Assembly (NCBI GenBank): GCA_945878875.1
Contig: CAMCUC010000001.1
Coordinates: 62,001 to 126,000, forward strand
Origin: Rhizobium sp. Q54
GTDB taxonomy: Bacteria > Pseudomonadota > Alphaproteobacteria > Rhizobiales > Beijerinckiaceae
Direction: 5' to 3'
DNA length: 64,000 nt
Part shown: one piece after another, positions 1-9,409 of the stretch
Layout of the letters: the number at the start of each line of letters is the position of its first letter
How positions within the stretch are numbered: position 1 is the first letter of the stretch
Program-made: the position numbers and the translations under genes
The notes under the pieces: generated by a model
What the model saw: the letters and a program-made list of their open reading frames with translations, nothing else
Databases searched by the model: none
Told to the model about the DNA's origin: nothing

Positions 1-2580
1 CTCCACCGCCTCCAGAGATATATCGAGATTGGCGGCCAGCTCCCGGCCCGGCGCCGCGCCCATGGGCGTGCGTTCAAGGATCGAGGTTGCATAGAGCCGG
101 GCGGCGTTGAGCGGTTGCAGAATGTCGTGACTGGCGGCGGCCAGAAAGCGGGTCTTCGACAAGTCCGCATCTTCGGCGATGGCTTTGGCTTTCGCCAGCT
201 CGCCGTTCAGGCGCACCAGTTCGTCGGTGCGTTCGCGCACGCGCTGCTCCAGCGTCTCGTTGGTCGCCTCCAGCGCCTCTTCCGCCTCCACCGTTTGCGT
301 CACGTCCGTATAGGTGGTGACGAGCCCGCCGTCAGGCATTGGCGCCGAGCGGATTTCAATCACCGTGCCGGTGGTGAGACGAAGCCTTGAGGGCGCGGTT
401 TCGTGCACCAGCAATTCCATGCGCGTGAGCACTTGCAGGTTGAGGTTGCCGGGGCCGTACATGCCGCGATCCGCATTAAAACGCAGCAATTCCTCAAGTT
501 CGAGACCGACCCGCAACGTCTCGGCGGGCAGCTCGAACAGATCGCGAAATTCGCGGTTCCAGCACATCAAGCGCAGATCGCGATCAAACACGGTGATGCC
601 CTGGCGGGCGAAATCGAGCGCATGCTGCAACAAATCGCGATTGTGCTGCAACGTTGCGGACGCCTCGTCGATAAGTTTGAGCGCCGCCTCGCGCGACAGA
701 TTGCGCCGGCGTAGCAGCAACGACAGCACAAGACGCGACGACGAGGCGCCGATGGCCGACGCCAGCAAATGCTCGGCAAAGCGCAACAGATGAACGTCGG
801 CCTCATGCGCTGGCGACAGCGAGGCGCCGCGCGCTTTCAGGAAGCTCTCGAATGAGCGGCGCGTGTGCTCGGCGCCAAGATAGCGGCCAATCGTGCCCTC
901 AAGTTCGCTCAAAGTCACCGTGGCGCCGCCAGCGCGCAACGTCTGGCCGATGAGGCCGGGCTCGGCGCCAACGAACACATTGGCCTGCAGGCGCTCGATG
1001 GGATTGGCGGAGCGCGTGAGCGAGAAGCCGACGAAGGCCAGCACATTGACGCTGAGGCTGAAGAAAACGCCGTGAACCAATTGCGCAAGATCGACGCCAA
1101 ACAAGGCGGTCGGCTTCAACGCCGCCAGACCCAGCGGCCCGTTGGCGACGATGCTGGCGATGGCGGGCGATTCAAGCGCCAATGACGGCAACAGCAGCGT
1201 GTAAGCCCAGACCAGCAGCCCGGCGATGAGACCAGCCATGGCCCCGCGCGCATTGGCGCGCCGCCACCAGAGCCCGCCGAAAAAAGCCGGCGCCACCTGC
1301 GCCACAGCCGCAAACGACAACAGGCCGATAGAGGCCAGTTCGGATTCGCCGGCGTGAAGAAAATAGACATAGGCCAGAGTCAGAATGACGACGATGGCGA
1401 AACGGCGGATAAAGAGAATCTGCGACGCCGGATCGCCCGCCTCGAACTGCTGCTGCATGCGCCGCCCGCGAAGCAGCAGCGGCATGACCAGATGGTTTGA
1501 GGCCATGATAGACAGCGCCACGCACGCCACGATCACCATGGCGGTAGCCGCCGAAAGGCCGCCGATCATCGTCAGCACCGCCATCCACGGCGCATTCGCC
1601 TGCAACGGCAAAGCCAGCACCGTCATGTCGCGGTCTATCGCACCGTCGGGAAACGTGAGACGCCCGGCGATGGCCAACGGAATGACGAACAGATTGATCG
1701 CGATCAGATAGAGCGGGAATAGCCACGCCGCCGTTTTAATGTCGGCCTCGTTGCGATTTTCGACCACCATGACGTGGAACTGGCGCGGCAACAAAATGAT
1801 TGCACAGGCGGCGAGCAATGTGGTCGCCACCCAGGTCTCGGGCTCTGGCTGGCGCGCAAGCATCGCGCGAAGAGCTGGATCGGCGGCAACGCGCGCGGTT
1901 AGATCGGCGAGGCCGTCAAACATCCACCACGTCACGAACACGCCGCAGGCGATGAAGGCGATCAGCTTCACGAGCGATTCCATCGCCACCGCCAGCACGA
2001 GGCCGTCCTGATGTTCGGTGGCGTCGATGTTGCGGGTGCCGAACGCCATCGCAAAACACGCCAGCAGCGCGGCCACGATCGCCGATAGAGGCCCGTTCTC
2101 GGAGGAGACGGCCACCGCATGGCCAGCCTCCATCGAATCGAGCACAATAGCGAGCGATGTCGAGATCGCCTTCAATTGCAGCGCTATGTAGGGGATAATT
2201 CCAAGCACGCAGATCAACGCGACGAGCGCGGCCACCTGCTCGGACTTGCCAAACCGGGCGGCCACAAAATCGGCCACCGACGTGATGTTCTGCCCCTTGG
2301 CGATGCGCGCGATGCGCAAGATCAGCGGAAAACCAAGCGCCACCACGAGAATGGGGCCGATATAGATCGGCAGGAAATCCAGCCCGCGCGAGGACGCCAG
2401 CCCCACCGAGCCAAAGAACGTCCACGAGGTGCAATAGACTGCCAGCGTCAGCGCATAAATGAGCGGACGGGCGCGCGATTGCATGAAGCGGCGGCCGGAC
2501 GTGTCGCCGTAATGGGCAACGGCGAACAGCCCGCATAAATAAACCAGCGCAATGAGTATCGCGACGCCGCCGAAATTCAT
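1..2580 (-). CDS. Sodium:solute symporter-type membrane domain fused to sensor histidine kinase (partial, runs off left edge)
   Basis: Minus-strand start ATG at 2578-2580 gives MNFGGVAILIALVYLCGLFAVAHYGDT..., a multi-TM SSS-like N-terminus; left end encodes a HisKA H-box FLAAASHDILQPLNAARLY. Not in the ORF track because it is open at the edge; the frame was not traced base by base across the whole span. Confidence 0.8.
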   Translation of the reverse strand, partial: MNFGGVAILIALVYLCGLFAVAHYGDTSGRRFMQSRARPLIYALTLAVYCTSWTFFGSVGLASSRGLDFLPIYIGPILVVALGFPLILRIARIAKGQNITSVADFVAARFGKSEQVAALVALICVLGIIPYIALQLKAISTSLAIVLDSMEAGHAVAVSSENGPLSAIVAALLACFAMAFGTRNIDATEHQDGLVLAVAMESLVKLIAFIACGVFVTWWMFDGLADLTARVAADPALRAMLARQPEPETWVATTLLAACAIILLPRQFHVMVVENRNEADIKTAAWLFPLYLIAINLFVIPLAIAGRLTFPDGAIDRDMTVLALPLQANAPWMAVLTMIGGLSAATAMVIVACVALSIMASNHLVMPLLLRGRRMQQQFEAGDPASQILFIRRFAIVVILTLAYVYFLHAGESELASIGLLSFAAVAQVAPAFFGGLWWRRANARGAMAGLIAGLLVWAYTLLLPSLALESPAIASIVANGPLGLAALKPTALFGVDLAQLVHGVFFSLSVNVLAFVGFSLTRSANPIERLQANVFVGAEPGLIGQTLRAGGATVTLSELEGTIGRYLGAEHTRRSFESFLKARGASLSPAHEADVHLLRFAEHLLASAIGASSSRLVLSLLLRRRNLSREAALKLIDEASATLQHNRDLLQHALDFARQGITVFDRDLRLMCWNREFRDLFELPAETLRVGLELEELLRFNADRGMYGPGNLNLQVLTRMELLVHETAPSRLRLTTGTVIEIRSAPMPDGGLVTTYTDVTQTVEAEEALEATNETLEQRVRERTDELVRLNGELAKAKAIAEDADLSKTRFLAAASHDILQPLNAARLYATSILERTPMGAAPGRELAANLDISLEAVE

Positions 2581-2742
2581 GTCGTCTTTCTCCGCAGCGG
2601 AACGCTAGCATGAACAAGGCCCAGCGTCAGCGGCGACTATTTTCATGCGTGTTTACAAATATATACGATAGGCGCAAAACATGAGCCTGAGTTTGGCGGG
2701 CTGGCGCTCAAGCTGCTCGCACGACCACGGGGAACCATTGTA

Positions 2743-3168
2743 ATGTTAAATGAATTCAAAGCTTTCGCATTGCGCGGCAATGTCGTTGACCTCGCCATTG
2801 GCGTCATCATCGGCGCGGCCTTTGGCAAGATCATCGAATCGCTGGTGGCCGACGTCATCATGCCGATCGTCGGCGCGATCACTGGCGGTCTCGATTTTTC
2901 CAATTACTACACAGGACTGTCGAGTGCGGTAACGGCAAGCTCGTTGATTGAAGCCAAAAAACAGGGAGCGGTTCTGGCGTGGGGTAATTTCCTGACCGTC
3001 AGCGTCAATTTCATGATTATCGCCTTCATTCTTTTTCTTGTGGTGCGCGCGCTGAACACCTTGAAGAAGAATGAAGAGGCTGGAGTCTCCCCGGCCGCCG
3101 CTCCCGCTCCGCTGCGCTCGGAAGTTCTTTTGGAAGAGATCCGCGATCTGCTCTCGCGCAAGAGCTGA
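2743..3168 (+). CDS. mscL: Large-conductance mechanosensitive channel MscL
   Basis: [49 protein letters not shown]: hallmark MscL N-terminus. Confidence 0.97.
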   Translation: MLNEFKAFALRGNVVDLAIGVIIGAAFGKIIESLVADVIMPIVGAITGGLDFSNYYTGLSSAVTASSLIEAKKQGAVLAWGNFLTVSVNFMIIAFILFLVVRALNTLKKNEEAGVSPAAAPAPLRSEVLLEEIRDLLSRKS

Positions 3169-3180
3169 GAAGCCAGAGTT

Positions 3181-3216
3181 TTGCAATCGCGGCGCAAACG
3201 CGGGCCGCGATTGCAA
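3181..3216 (+). terminator. Stem-loop downstream of mscL
   Basis: Perfect 13-bp inverted repeat TTGCAATCGCGGC / GCCGCGATTGCAA just after the mscL stop. Confidence 0.6.
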
Positions 3217-3293
3217 TTTATGATCTCAGACGGCAAGTAGGGCGCGAGCTGTTCACGCAAGCATCCGCCAACGCTTATGAAAAACCCTGAGCC

Positions 3294-4379
3294 ATGACCA
3301 CGATCTCAACCGAGGCTTTCCGCAAGCCGCCGCTCACCCGGCAATTGACGACGGTGGCAATGGGCGCCTGCGGCTCGGCTTTGTTCTTGTGGCTTGGCGT
3401 GCCCGGCGGCGGCATTTCGGGCGCGATGCTCGCCGTCACGTTGATGACGGTGTTTGGGCTTGCCGCGCGCATCGAGGGGCCGCTGCGCACCATCGCCATG
3501 GTGGCTTCCGGCGTGACGCTGGGCACCGCCGTGACGCCCGCGACGCTGGCGGGAATCGCCACCTATCCCGGCTCGCTGGCGATCATGACCGTCGGCGTCG
3601 TGGTCACCACAATCGCGGGCACTGCGTTTTTATGCGTGTTCGCAGGCTGGAGCCGAGCCACGGCGCTGCTGGCCACGAGCCCCGGCGCATTCTCCTATAT
3701 CGTCTCGGTGGCGCCGCGCGTGAAGGGCGACGTGCCGCGCATCGTCGTGGTGCAGATGTTCCGCGTGCTGATTTTAATGGCGGTCCTGCCGATGCTCGTC
3801 GTCGAGACGGCCAGCCTCACAGGAGGCGTGGCGGCGCCCCAGGGCCCGCTCCCTGCGCTTGATCCGCTCTGGCTTGTGGGCGTGATGCTTGTCGCCGGGG
3901 CTGCAGGCGGCTTTTTGTTTGAGCGCATGAAGATCGCCGGCGGCATCTTCTTCGGCGCCATGCTCGTATCGGCTACGTTTCACGGAACGGGATTGGCGCC
4001 CGGACGCCTGCCTTCCGAGCTGACTTTCGTCGGCCAATGCCTGATCGGGACATGGACCGGCTCGCGCTTTGTGGGCTTTGACTGGCGCCGTCTGCCCGGC
4101 CTTTTGGGCGTGGCGAGCGCCTCCATCGCCATCAGCATCGCCACATCGGCTTTGTTCGCGTGGTTCGCCTCAGCCTTGCTCGGCCTGTCGTTTGGCGGCG
4201 CGATGATCGCGTTTGCGCCCGGCGCGCTGGAGGCGATGACGATGCTCGCCTTCGCGATCGGATTTGATCCGCTCTACGTTGGCGTTCATCATCTGGCGCG
4301 CTTCATGTTGCTGAACATGACCATGCCGCTGGTGGTGCGCTATTGGCTGGAGCCGCAGATCAACAAGCAGCAACCTTAA
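3294..4379 (+). CDS. AbrB-family membrane protein (PF05145-like, often mis-named ammonia monooxygenase)
   Basis: Repeated hydrophobic modules with GGGISGAMLAVTL and AGGIFFGAMLVSA; typical AbrB duplication. Confidence 0.75.
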   Translation: MTTISTEAFRKPPLTRQLTTVAMGACGSALFLWLGVPGGGISGAMLAVTLMTVFGLAARIEGPLRTIAMVASGVTLGTAVTPATLAGIATYPGSLAIMTVGVVVTTIAGTAFLCVFAGWSRATALLATSPGAFSYIVSVAPRVKGDVPRIVVVQMFRVLILMAVLPMLVVETASLTGGVAAPQGPLPALDPLWLVGVMLVAGAAGGFLFERMKIAGGIFFGAMLVSATFHGTGLAPGRLPSELTFVGQCLIGTWTGSRFVGFDWRRLPGLLGVASASIAISIATSALFAWFASALLGLSFGGAMIAFAPGALEAMTMLAFAIGFDPLYVGVHHLARFMLLNMTMPLVVRYWLEPQINKQQP

Positions 4380-5581
4380 ACAGCATCGGCCGCGGCCTTC
4401 AAATCCTCCAGCAGATCCTCGATATCCTCAAGGCCGACCGAGAGGCGCAGCATGCCCTCCCCGATGCCCATATCCTCGCGCGTGGCGCGTGGAATGCGCT
4501 GATGCGTGGTGGTGGCGGGATGGGTGAGGATGCTTTTTGAATCGCCCAGGTTGTTGGACAATTTCACCACCTCAAGCGCATTGCCAAAGCGGAAGGCGCC
4601 ATCCTTGCCGCCGACCACATCCAGCACCACGACCGTGCCGCCCGCGCTCATCTGCTTGCGCGCCAGCTCGTGCTGGGGATGGTCCTTACGCCAGGGATAA
4701 AGCACGCGCTCAACGCTTTTTTGCTCGGCCAGGAAATCGGCCACCCGTTCGGCGTTGCGCACCTGCTGCATGACGCGCAGCGGCAGCGTCTCCAGCGATT
4801 TCAGCATCACCCACGCATTGAACGGCGACATCGCCGGGCCGGTCTGGCGCAGGAAATTGTGGATGTTTTTCATAATGAACTCTTCCGAGCCCAAAATGCA
4901 GCCGCCCAGCACCCGGCCCTGCCCGTCCACATGTTTGGTGGCCGAATAGACCACGCAATCGGCGCCCAATTTCAGCGGGCTTTGCAACAGGGGCGTGGCG
5001 AACACGTTATCGACGACGAGCGTGCCGCCAACGCTGTGCGCGATCTCGGCCACCGCCTGAATGTCGATGATTTCAAGCTGCGGATTGGTCGGGCTCTCCA
5101 GAAAGAAAACCTTCGTGTTCGGTCGGATCGCGCCGCGCCATTGGGCCAGATCGCTGCCGTCCACCAGCGTCGAGGCGATGCCGTAGCAGGGCAGCAGGTC
5201 TTCCACGATAAAACGGCACGAGCCAAACAGCGCCTTGGCCGCCACCACATGATCGCCCGCCCTCAGCTGGCCCAGCATAGAGGCGGTGACGGCGGCCATG
5301 CCGGTCGCCGTGGCGCGGGCGGCCTCCGCCCCTTCCAGCAAAGCCATGCGCTCTTCAAACATCGCCACAGTCGGGTTGCCGAAGCGCGAGTACTGAAAGC
5401 CCGGCGAGGCGCCGGTGAAGCGCGCCTCGGCCTGCTCCATGCTCTCGTAGGCGAACCCTTGCGTGAGGAAGAGCGCCTCGGACATCTCGCCAAATTGCGA
5501 GCGCATCGTGCCGCCATGCACCAGACGGGTCGCGGCGCGCAATTCGCGCATGGACTTCCGGGGGGGCTTCTTGTCGGTCAT
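4376..5581 (-). CDS. metZ: O-succinylhomoserine sulfhydrylase
   Basis: PLP Cys/Met metabolism family; QYSRFGNPTVAMFEERMALLEGAEAARATATGMAAV and SATKHVDGQGRVLGG. Confidence 0.92.
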   Translation of the reverse strand: MTDKKPPRKSMRELRAATRLVHGGTMRSQFGEMSEALFLTQGFAYESMEQAEARFTGASPGFQYSRFGNPTVAMFEERMALLEGAEAARATATGMAAVTASMLGQLRAGDHVVAAKALFGSCRFIVEDLLPCYGIASTLVDGSDLAQWRGAIRPNTKVFFLESPTNPQLEIIDIQAVAEIAHSVGGTLVVDNVFATPLLQSPLKLGADCVVYSATKHVDGQGRVLGGCILGSEEFIMKNIHNFLRQTGPAMSPFNAWVMLKSLETLPLRVMQQVRNAERVADFLAEQKSVERVLYPWRKDHPQHELARKQMSAGGTVVVLDVVGGKDGAFRFGNALEVVKLSNNLGDSKSILTHPATTTHQRIPRATREDMGIGEGMLRLSVGLEDIEDLLEDLKAAADAV

Positions 5582-5718
5582 GCTGTCCTCGAAAATCGAG
5601 CGTCAATCAGCCGCCATTTAGTCCCGACGCACCCCTGCGGGCAAGCGGACTTGGCTTATACAGGGGAAATAGCGCCGACGACCTTGGCCAAGGCGTCCAT
5701 ATTGGCTAGTCATTTGCG

Positions 5719-6807
5719 ATGACATCTTCGCCCGGCATCCTCCCCGCCCACACCATCGAAGCGCTTGCGCAAAGCGGCGCGATCACGCTCGCCTCCCCTT
5801 TTGTCGTGGGACAGGTGCAGCCCGCCAGCCTTGACCTGCGGCTGGGCAAGCGCGCCTGGCGGATGCGGGCGAGCTTCTTGCCCGGTCCCGACCGGCCCGT
5901 CTCCGCCTGCATCGAGCGCTTGTCGCTGCACGAGATCGACCTTGAGCGCGGCGCGGTTCTGGAGACCGATTGCGTCTATGTCGCCGAGCTGATGGAGGGG
6001 CTGGCGCTGCCCCCCGACATCGCCGCCGCCGCAAACCCCAAAAGCTCGACGGGTCGCATCGACGTGTTCACCCGCGTGATCGCCGATCATGCGCGCGCGT
6101 TTGACATGATTCCCGCCGGCTATCACGGCCCGCTCTACGCCGAGATTTCGCCGCGCACCTTCCCGGTGCTGGCGCGCAGCGGCTCGCGCCTGTCGCAGGT
6201 ACGCTTCCGCCATGGCCACGCGCGGCTGGACGATGCCGGGCATCGGGCTTTGCATGCGCGCGAAAAGCTCGTCACTTCGTCCGAGCCCTCAATCTCGGAC
6301 GGCGTGGCCGTCTCCGTCGATCTGGCAGGCTTTGATTCGTCGGGCCTCATCGGCTATCGCGCCAAGCGCCACACCGGCCTGATCGACGTCGATAAAGTGG
6401 CCGCGCACGATCTGCTCGATTTCTGGGAGCCGATCCACGACCGGGGCCGCCGCGATCTGATTCTTGATCCCGGCGAGTTCTACATTCTCGCGTCCAAGGA
6501 AGCCGTGCGCGTGCCGCCGGACCATGCCGCCGAGATGACGCCGTTCGATCCATTGGTGGGCGAGTTCCGCGTGCATTACGCTGGTTTCTTCGATCCGGGC
6601 TTCGGCGCGGCGGAAGCTGGCGGCGCCGGCGCCCGCGCCGTGCTGGAAGTACGCTCGCACGACGTGCCCTTCATTCTGGAAGACGGCCAGATCGTCGGCC
6701 GCCTCGTCTACGAGCGCATGGCGGAAGCGCCCCGCGCGCTTTATGGCGCCGGCCTTGGCTCAAATTATCAGGCGCAGGGGCTGAAGCTGTCGAAGCATTT
6801 CAGATAA
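5719..6807 (+). CDS. dcd: 2'-deoxycytidine 5'-triphosphate deaminase (long form)
   Basis: QPASLDLRLGKRAWRMRASFLPG, NPKSSTGRIDVFTRVIAD, GPLYAEISPRTFPVLARSGSRLSQVRF: dCTP deaminase motifs in a ~362-aa form. Confidence 0.88.
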   Translation: MTSSPGILPAHTIEALAQSGAITLASPFVVGQVQPASLDLRLGKRAWRMRASFLPGPDRPVSACIERLSLHEIDLERGAVLETDCVYVAELMEGLALPPDIAAAANPKSSTGRIDVFTRVIADHARAFDMIPAGYHGPLYAEISPRTFPVLARSGSRLSQVRFRHGHARLDDAGHRALHAREKLVTSSEPSISDGVAVSVDLAGFDSSGLIGYRAKRHTGLIDVDKVAAHDLLDFWEPIHDRGRRDLILDPGEFYILASKEAVRVPPDHAAEMTPFDPLVGEFRVHYAGFFDPGFGAAEAGGAGARAVLEVRSHDVPFILEDGQIVGRLVYERMAEAPRALYGAGLGSNYQAQGLKLSKHFR

Positions 6808-6874
6808 AGGCCCGAAGCTGTTCGCTCCAGGCTGCTTGCCCGAAGCGGGCGCGGCAGCTATGTTGCCGCGTATT

Positions 6875-6948
6875 GCGGGTGTAGTTCAATGGTAGAACGG
6901 CAGCTTCCCAAGCTGCATACGAGGGTTCGATTCCCTTCACCCGCTCCA
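6875..6948 (+). tRNA. tRNA-Gly (anticodon CCC), CCA encoded
   Basis: GCGGGTG acceptor pairs with CACCCGC; GTTC..GAAC D stem; GCAGC-TTCCCAA-GCTGC anticodon arm; GAGGG-TTCGATT-CCCTT T arm; encoded CCA. Confidence 0.96.
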
Positions 6949-6964
6949 TATTTTTCGAACTGGT

Positions 6965-7663
6965 TTGCCACAAGGTTGTCTTGTGCACACACTCCCCCGC
7001 CTCGTGCTCTTCACGCTCGCAAGTTTGACGCTTGTCGTTTCCGGCCGCGCCGAAGAGATAGTGGCCTTTGGCGAACGCTACGCGCTCTATAATGGCCCCG
7101 CCAAACGCGCATCATTTGGGCTGATTTTGCTGCCCGGCGGCGAAGGCGATATTGGGATATCTCAATCAGGCGAGATCGTCCGGCAGGGCAATTGGATCGT
7201 GCGCACGCGCGCCGCTTACGCAAAGTCGGGCATAGCTTCCCTGCTGCTCGACGATGGAATTGAGCTGGCGGACGCATTCGCTTTTCTGCGCCAGCGCACG
7301 GATAAAGTTGTCGTCGTTGCGCAAAGTCGCGGCTCGCTGAAAATTCCCCGCGCGCTGGCTTACAAGCCCGACGCTGTCGTCTTCACGTCATCCATGCTTG
7401 GCGCCGTGCAAAAGCGGCTTGATGCGCCGGACGCCTTGCCGCGCACGCTCGTTGTGCATCACCGGAACGATTTTTGCCCCGTCACCCATGCCTCGGACGT
7501 GGCGGGCTTTGCGCAATGGGCGGGCGTGCGCGTGCAGGTGCAATGGATCGACGGCGGATCAGAACCAAAGGGGCGCCTCTGCGGGGCCAACCATTATCAC
7601 GGCTTCATTGGCCGCGAGAGCGAGGTTGTCGCCGCCATCGCGCGGTTTGTGAAGGGGCGCTAG
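6965..7663 (+). CDS. Secreted alpha/beta-hydrolase-like protein
   Basis: N-terminal signal-like segment; GLILLPGGEGD and VVVVAQSRGSLKIPRAL nucleophile-elbow-like motif. Confidence 0.6.
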   Translation: MPQGCLVHTLPRLVLFTLASLTLVVSGRAEEIVAFGERYALYNGPAKRASFGLILLPGGEGDIGISQSGEIVRQGNWIVRTRAAYAKSGIASLLLDDGIELADAFAFLRQRTDKVVVVAQSRGSLKIPRALAYKPDAVVFTSSMLGAVQKRLDAPDALPRTLVVHHRNDFCPVTHASDVAGFAQWAGVRVQVQWIDGGSEPKGRLCGANHYHGFIGRESEVVAAIARFVKGR

Positions 7664-7672
7664 GCCGCGCGA

Positions 7673-8176
7673 TCAGCGCAACAGCGCCAGCGCTTCCATC
7701 ATGCCCCACACCAGCAGCCCGCACAGCGGCGGCAGGATGAGGGAAGAGCCCAGCCGAATAGCCACGAAGCGATACCCCATCAGCGGCGCCTCATAAATCA
7801 TGACGCGGTGGAACGCGAACACCGACCATGCGGTCAGAAACGCCACCACCTGCGGAAAGCCAGCGCCGGACGCCAGCAGCACGACGACGATGGGGAACGA
7901 CACGATGGGACCGGCGGGCGTGAAGCCGCCAAAGACAGTGGCCAGCAGAATGCCGCGCATGCCGCTCTCATAGCCAATCGCGTGGCCAATCACGTCGGCG
8001 GGCGCGATCTTTGAGATAAACCCTGCGGCCATAAAGGCGAAGGCGATGCGCGGCAGCACTTCGACAAAACGCAAAATGGCATTGCGAAAGGCGCCGCGCA
8101 GCAGCGTTGGCGAACGCCGCCAGGCGATGATCGCCAGCACCAGCGCCATCGAACCCATAATGAGAATCGCAGTCAT
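7673..8176 (-). CDS. Permease-like membrane protein (half of a PF03773/ArsP_1-like fold)
   Basis: Multi-TM; FGGFTPAGPIVSFPIVVVLLASGAGFPQVVAFLTAWSVF parallels FMGFGAVTPGGPMISFP-type loop of the adjacent ORF; 4-nt overlap with it. Confidence 0.55.
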   Translation of the reverse strand: MTAILIMGSMALVLAIIAWRRSPTLLRGAFRNAILRFVEVLPRIAFAFMAAGFISKIAPADVIGHAIGYESGMRGILLATVFGGFTPAGPIVSFPIVVVLLASGAGFPQVVAFLTAWSVFAFHRVMIYEAPLMGYRFVAIRLGSSLILPPLCGLLVWGMMEALALLR

Positions 8177-8799
8177 GATTTGGCCTGCGGGTCTTTCGTG
8201 TTGTCTTCCTCTTTTGCTTCGGCCAGCGCGATGAGGCGCTTTTCTTCCTCGTTGCGCGGCAGATAATCAGCTACCAATGCGGCCACAAACGGCAATGGCA
8301 GCGACCCGATGAAACGCATCAAAGTATATTCAACGCCCAGGAGCGGGATTTCCCAGATCAGAATGCGCTGGAAGCCAAGCGTTTCCCAAGACGTCAGATA
8401 AGCGATCACGGTGCTGCGCGATGCGCCAGCCTTCGACAGGGACGAGACGAGCGGGAACGAAATCATCGGCCCGCCGGGCGTCACAGCGCCGATGCCCGTC
8501 GCCAGAGCCACGCCTTTGAAGCCCGCCTTCTCGCCCAGCCATTTGGCGATGAACGCGCGCGGCACAAGCGCGGTGACGAGCGCGGCCACAAAGAACGCGA
8601 TCGCCATTTTCGGCGCCAGATCGAGAAACATGAACACGTCTTTATAGAGGCTGTCGGCCACCGCATCGGCGCCCGCGATCCACCAGCACAGCAGGCCCGA
8701 AACGACGGCGAGGCCCGCCAATACGAGAACGGACGTGTCGAAGAGCGCAGCGCGCAGATCGAGGCGATCTCGCCGGAAGCTCTTCGTTTCAACCGTCAT
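8173..8799 (-). CDS. Permease-like membrane protein (other half)
   Basis: Multi-TM; GIGAVTPGGPMISFPLVSSLSKAGASRSTVIAYLTSWETLGFQRILIWEIPLLG. Confidence 0.55.
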   Translation of the reverse strand: MTVETKSFRRDRLDLRAALFDTSVLVLAGLAVVSGLLCWWIAGADAVADSLYKDVFMFLDLAPKMAIAFFVAALVTALVPRAFIAKWLGEKAGFKGVALATGIGAVTPGGPMISFPLVSSLSKAGASRSTVIAYLTSWETLGFQRILIWEIPLLGVEYTLMRFIGSLPLPFVAALVADYLPRNEEEKRLIALAEAKEEDNTKDPQAKS

Positions 8800-8824
8800 T
8801 CGTTCTCCAGTTTTGGTTTGAACA

Positions 8825-9340
8825 TCACGCGCGCAGCGCAGTCAGCATGGCGCTGATGTAATCGGCGCCGCTGGCGATGACGAGCATACGAGCAAACGGG
8901 CGCAGATGGGTCATGGAGTCCGAAATCTGCGCATCGGTCGTCTCCGGCCCAGGCACCACAAGCGCCACAAGCGATTTGTTGTGCAAGGCGCAGGCGTCGG
9001 CGATCAGCGACACGGCGCGCGCACCCTCGCCCGCGCTGGTGACGACGACCACGAAATCGCTGCTGGCGACTTCCTCCACAAGATCGTTGGCGGCGCCGGC
9101 CAGATCCTTCAGCCATGCCTTCAGGCCCTCGCCCGTCGTTCCCGGCGCACTGTCCGTGGAAAACGAGAGCGATGTGAAAAACTTCGCGCCGTTCCAAGGT
9201 TCGCGCGACACTTCATCGACGAGGCTGGCGCTCAACGCGTCAAGCGCGACGACCTTTACGTCGCGGCGCTTTGAATTGGGATATTGCACCCGATAGCTGG
9301 ATTCGCGGGCGGTGGTGACGCGGGCGGTTTCGCTTTGCAT
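8825..9340 (-). CDS. Hypothetical protein, Rossmann-like, 171 aa
   Basis: Intact ORF between oxygenase and permease genes on the same strand; alternating beta/alpha pattern SSDFVVVVTSAGEGARAVSLIADACALHNKSLVALVVPG. Confidence 0.65.
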   Translation of the reverse strand: MQSETARVTTARESSYRVQYPNSKRRDVKVVALDALSASLVDEVSREPWNGAKFFTSLSFSTDSAPGTTGEGLKAWLKDLAGAANDLVEEVASSDFVVVVTSAGEGARAVSLIADACALHNKSLVALVVPGPETTDAQISDSMTHLRPFARMLVIASGADYISAMLTALRA

Positions 9341-9367
9341 CTCAAATCTCCGAAAACCAGCTTGCGA

Positions 9368-9395
9368 GAAAATCGGCGGGCGCGAACGCCCGCCG
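9368..9395 (-). terminator. Stem-loop downstream of the Rieske oxygenase gene
   Basis: CGGCGGGCG-CGAA-CGCCCGCCG perfect 9-bp stem; T-rich run follows on the minus strand. Confidence 0.65.
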
Positions 9396-9409
9396 TTTAT
9401 TCAGGAGCG

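Noticed and set aside
3294-4379. Ammonia monooxygenase
   Set aside because: AbrB-duplication membrane proteins are often labelled this way; no AmoA-like catalytic features.
5582-5720. Possible SAM-II riboswitch upstream of metZ
   Set aside because: The leader contains ACTAAA and TGATT fragments but not in the SAM-II order or with a matching P1/pseudoknot that I could draw; a covariance-model search would be needed.
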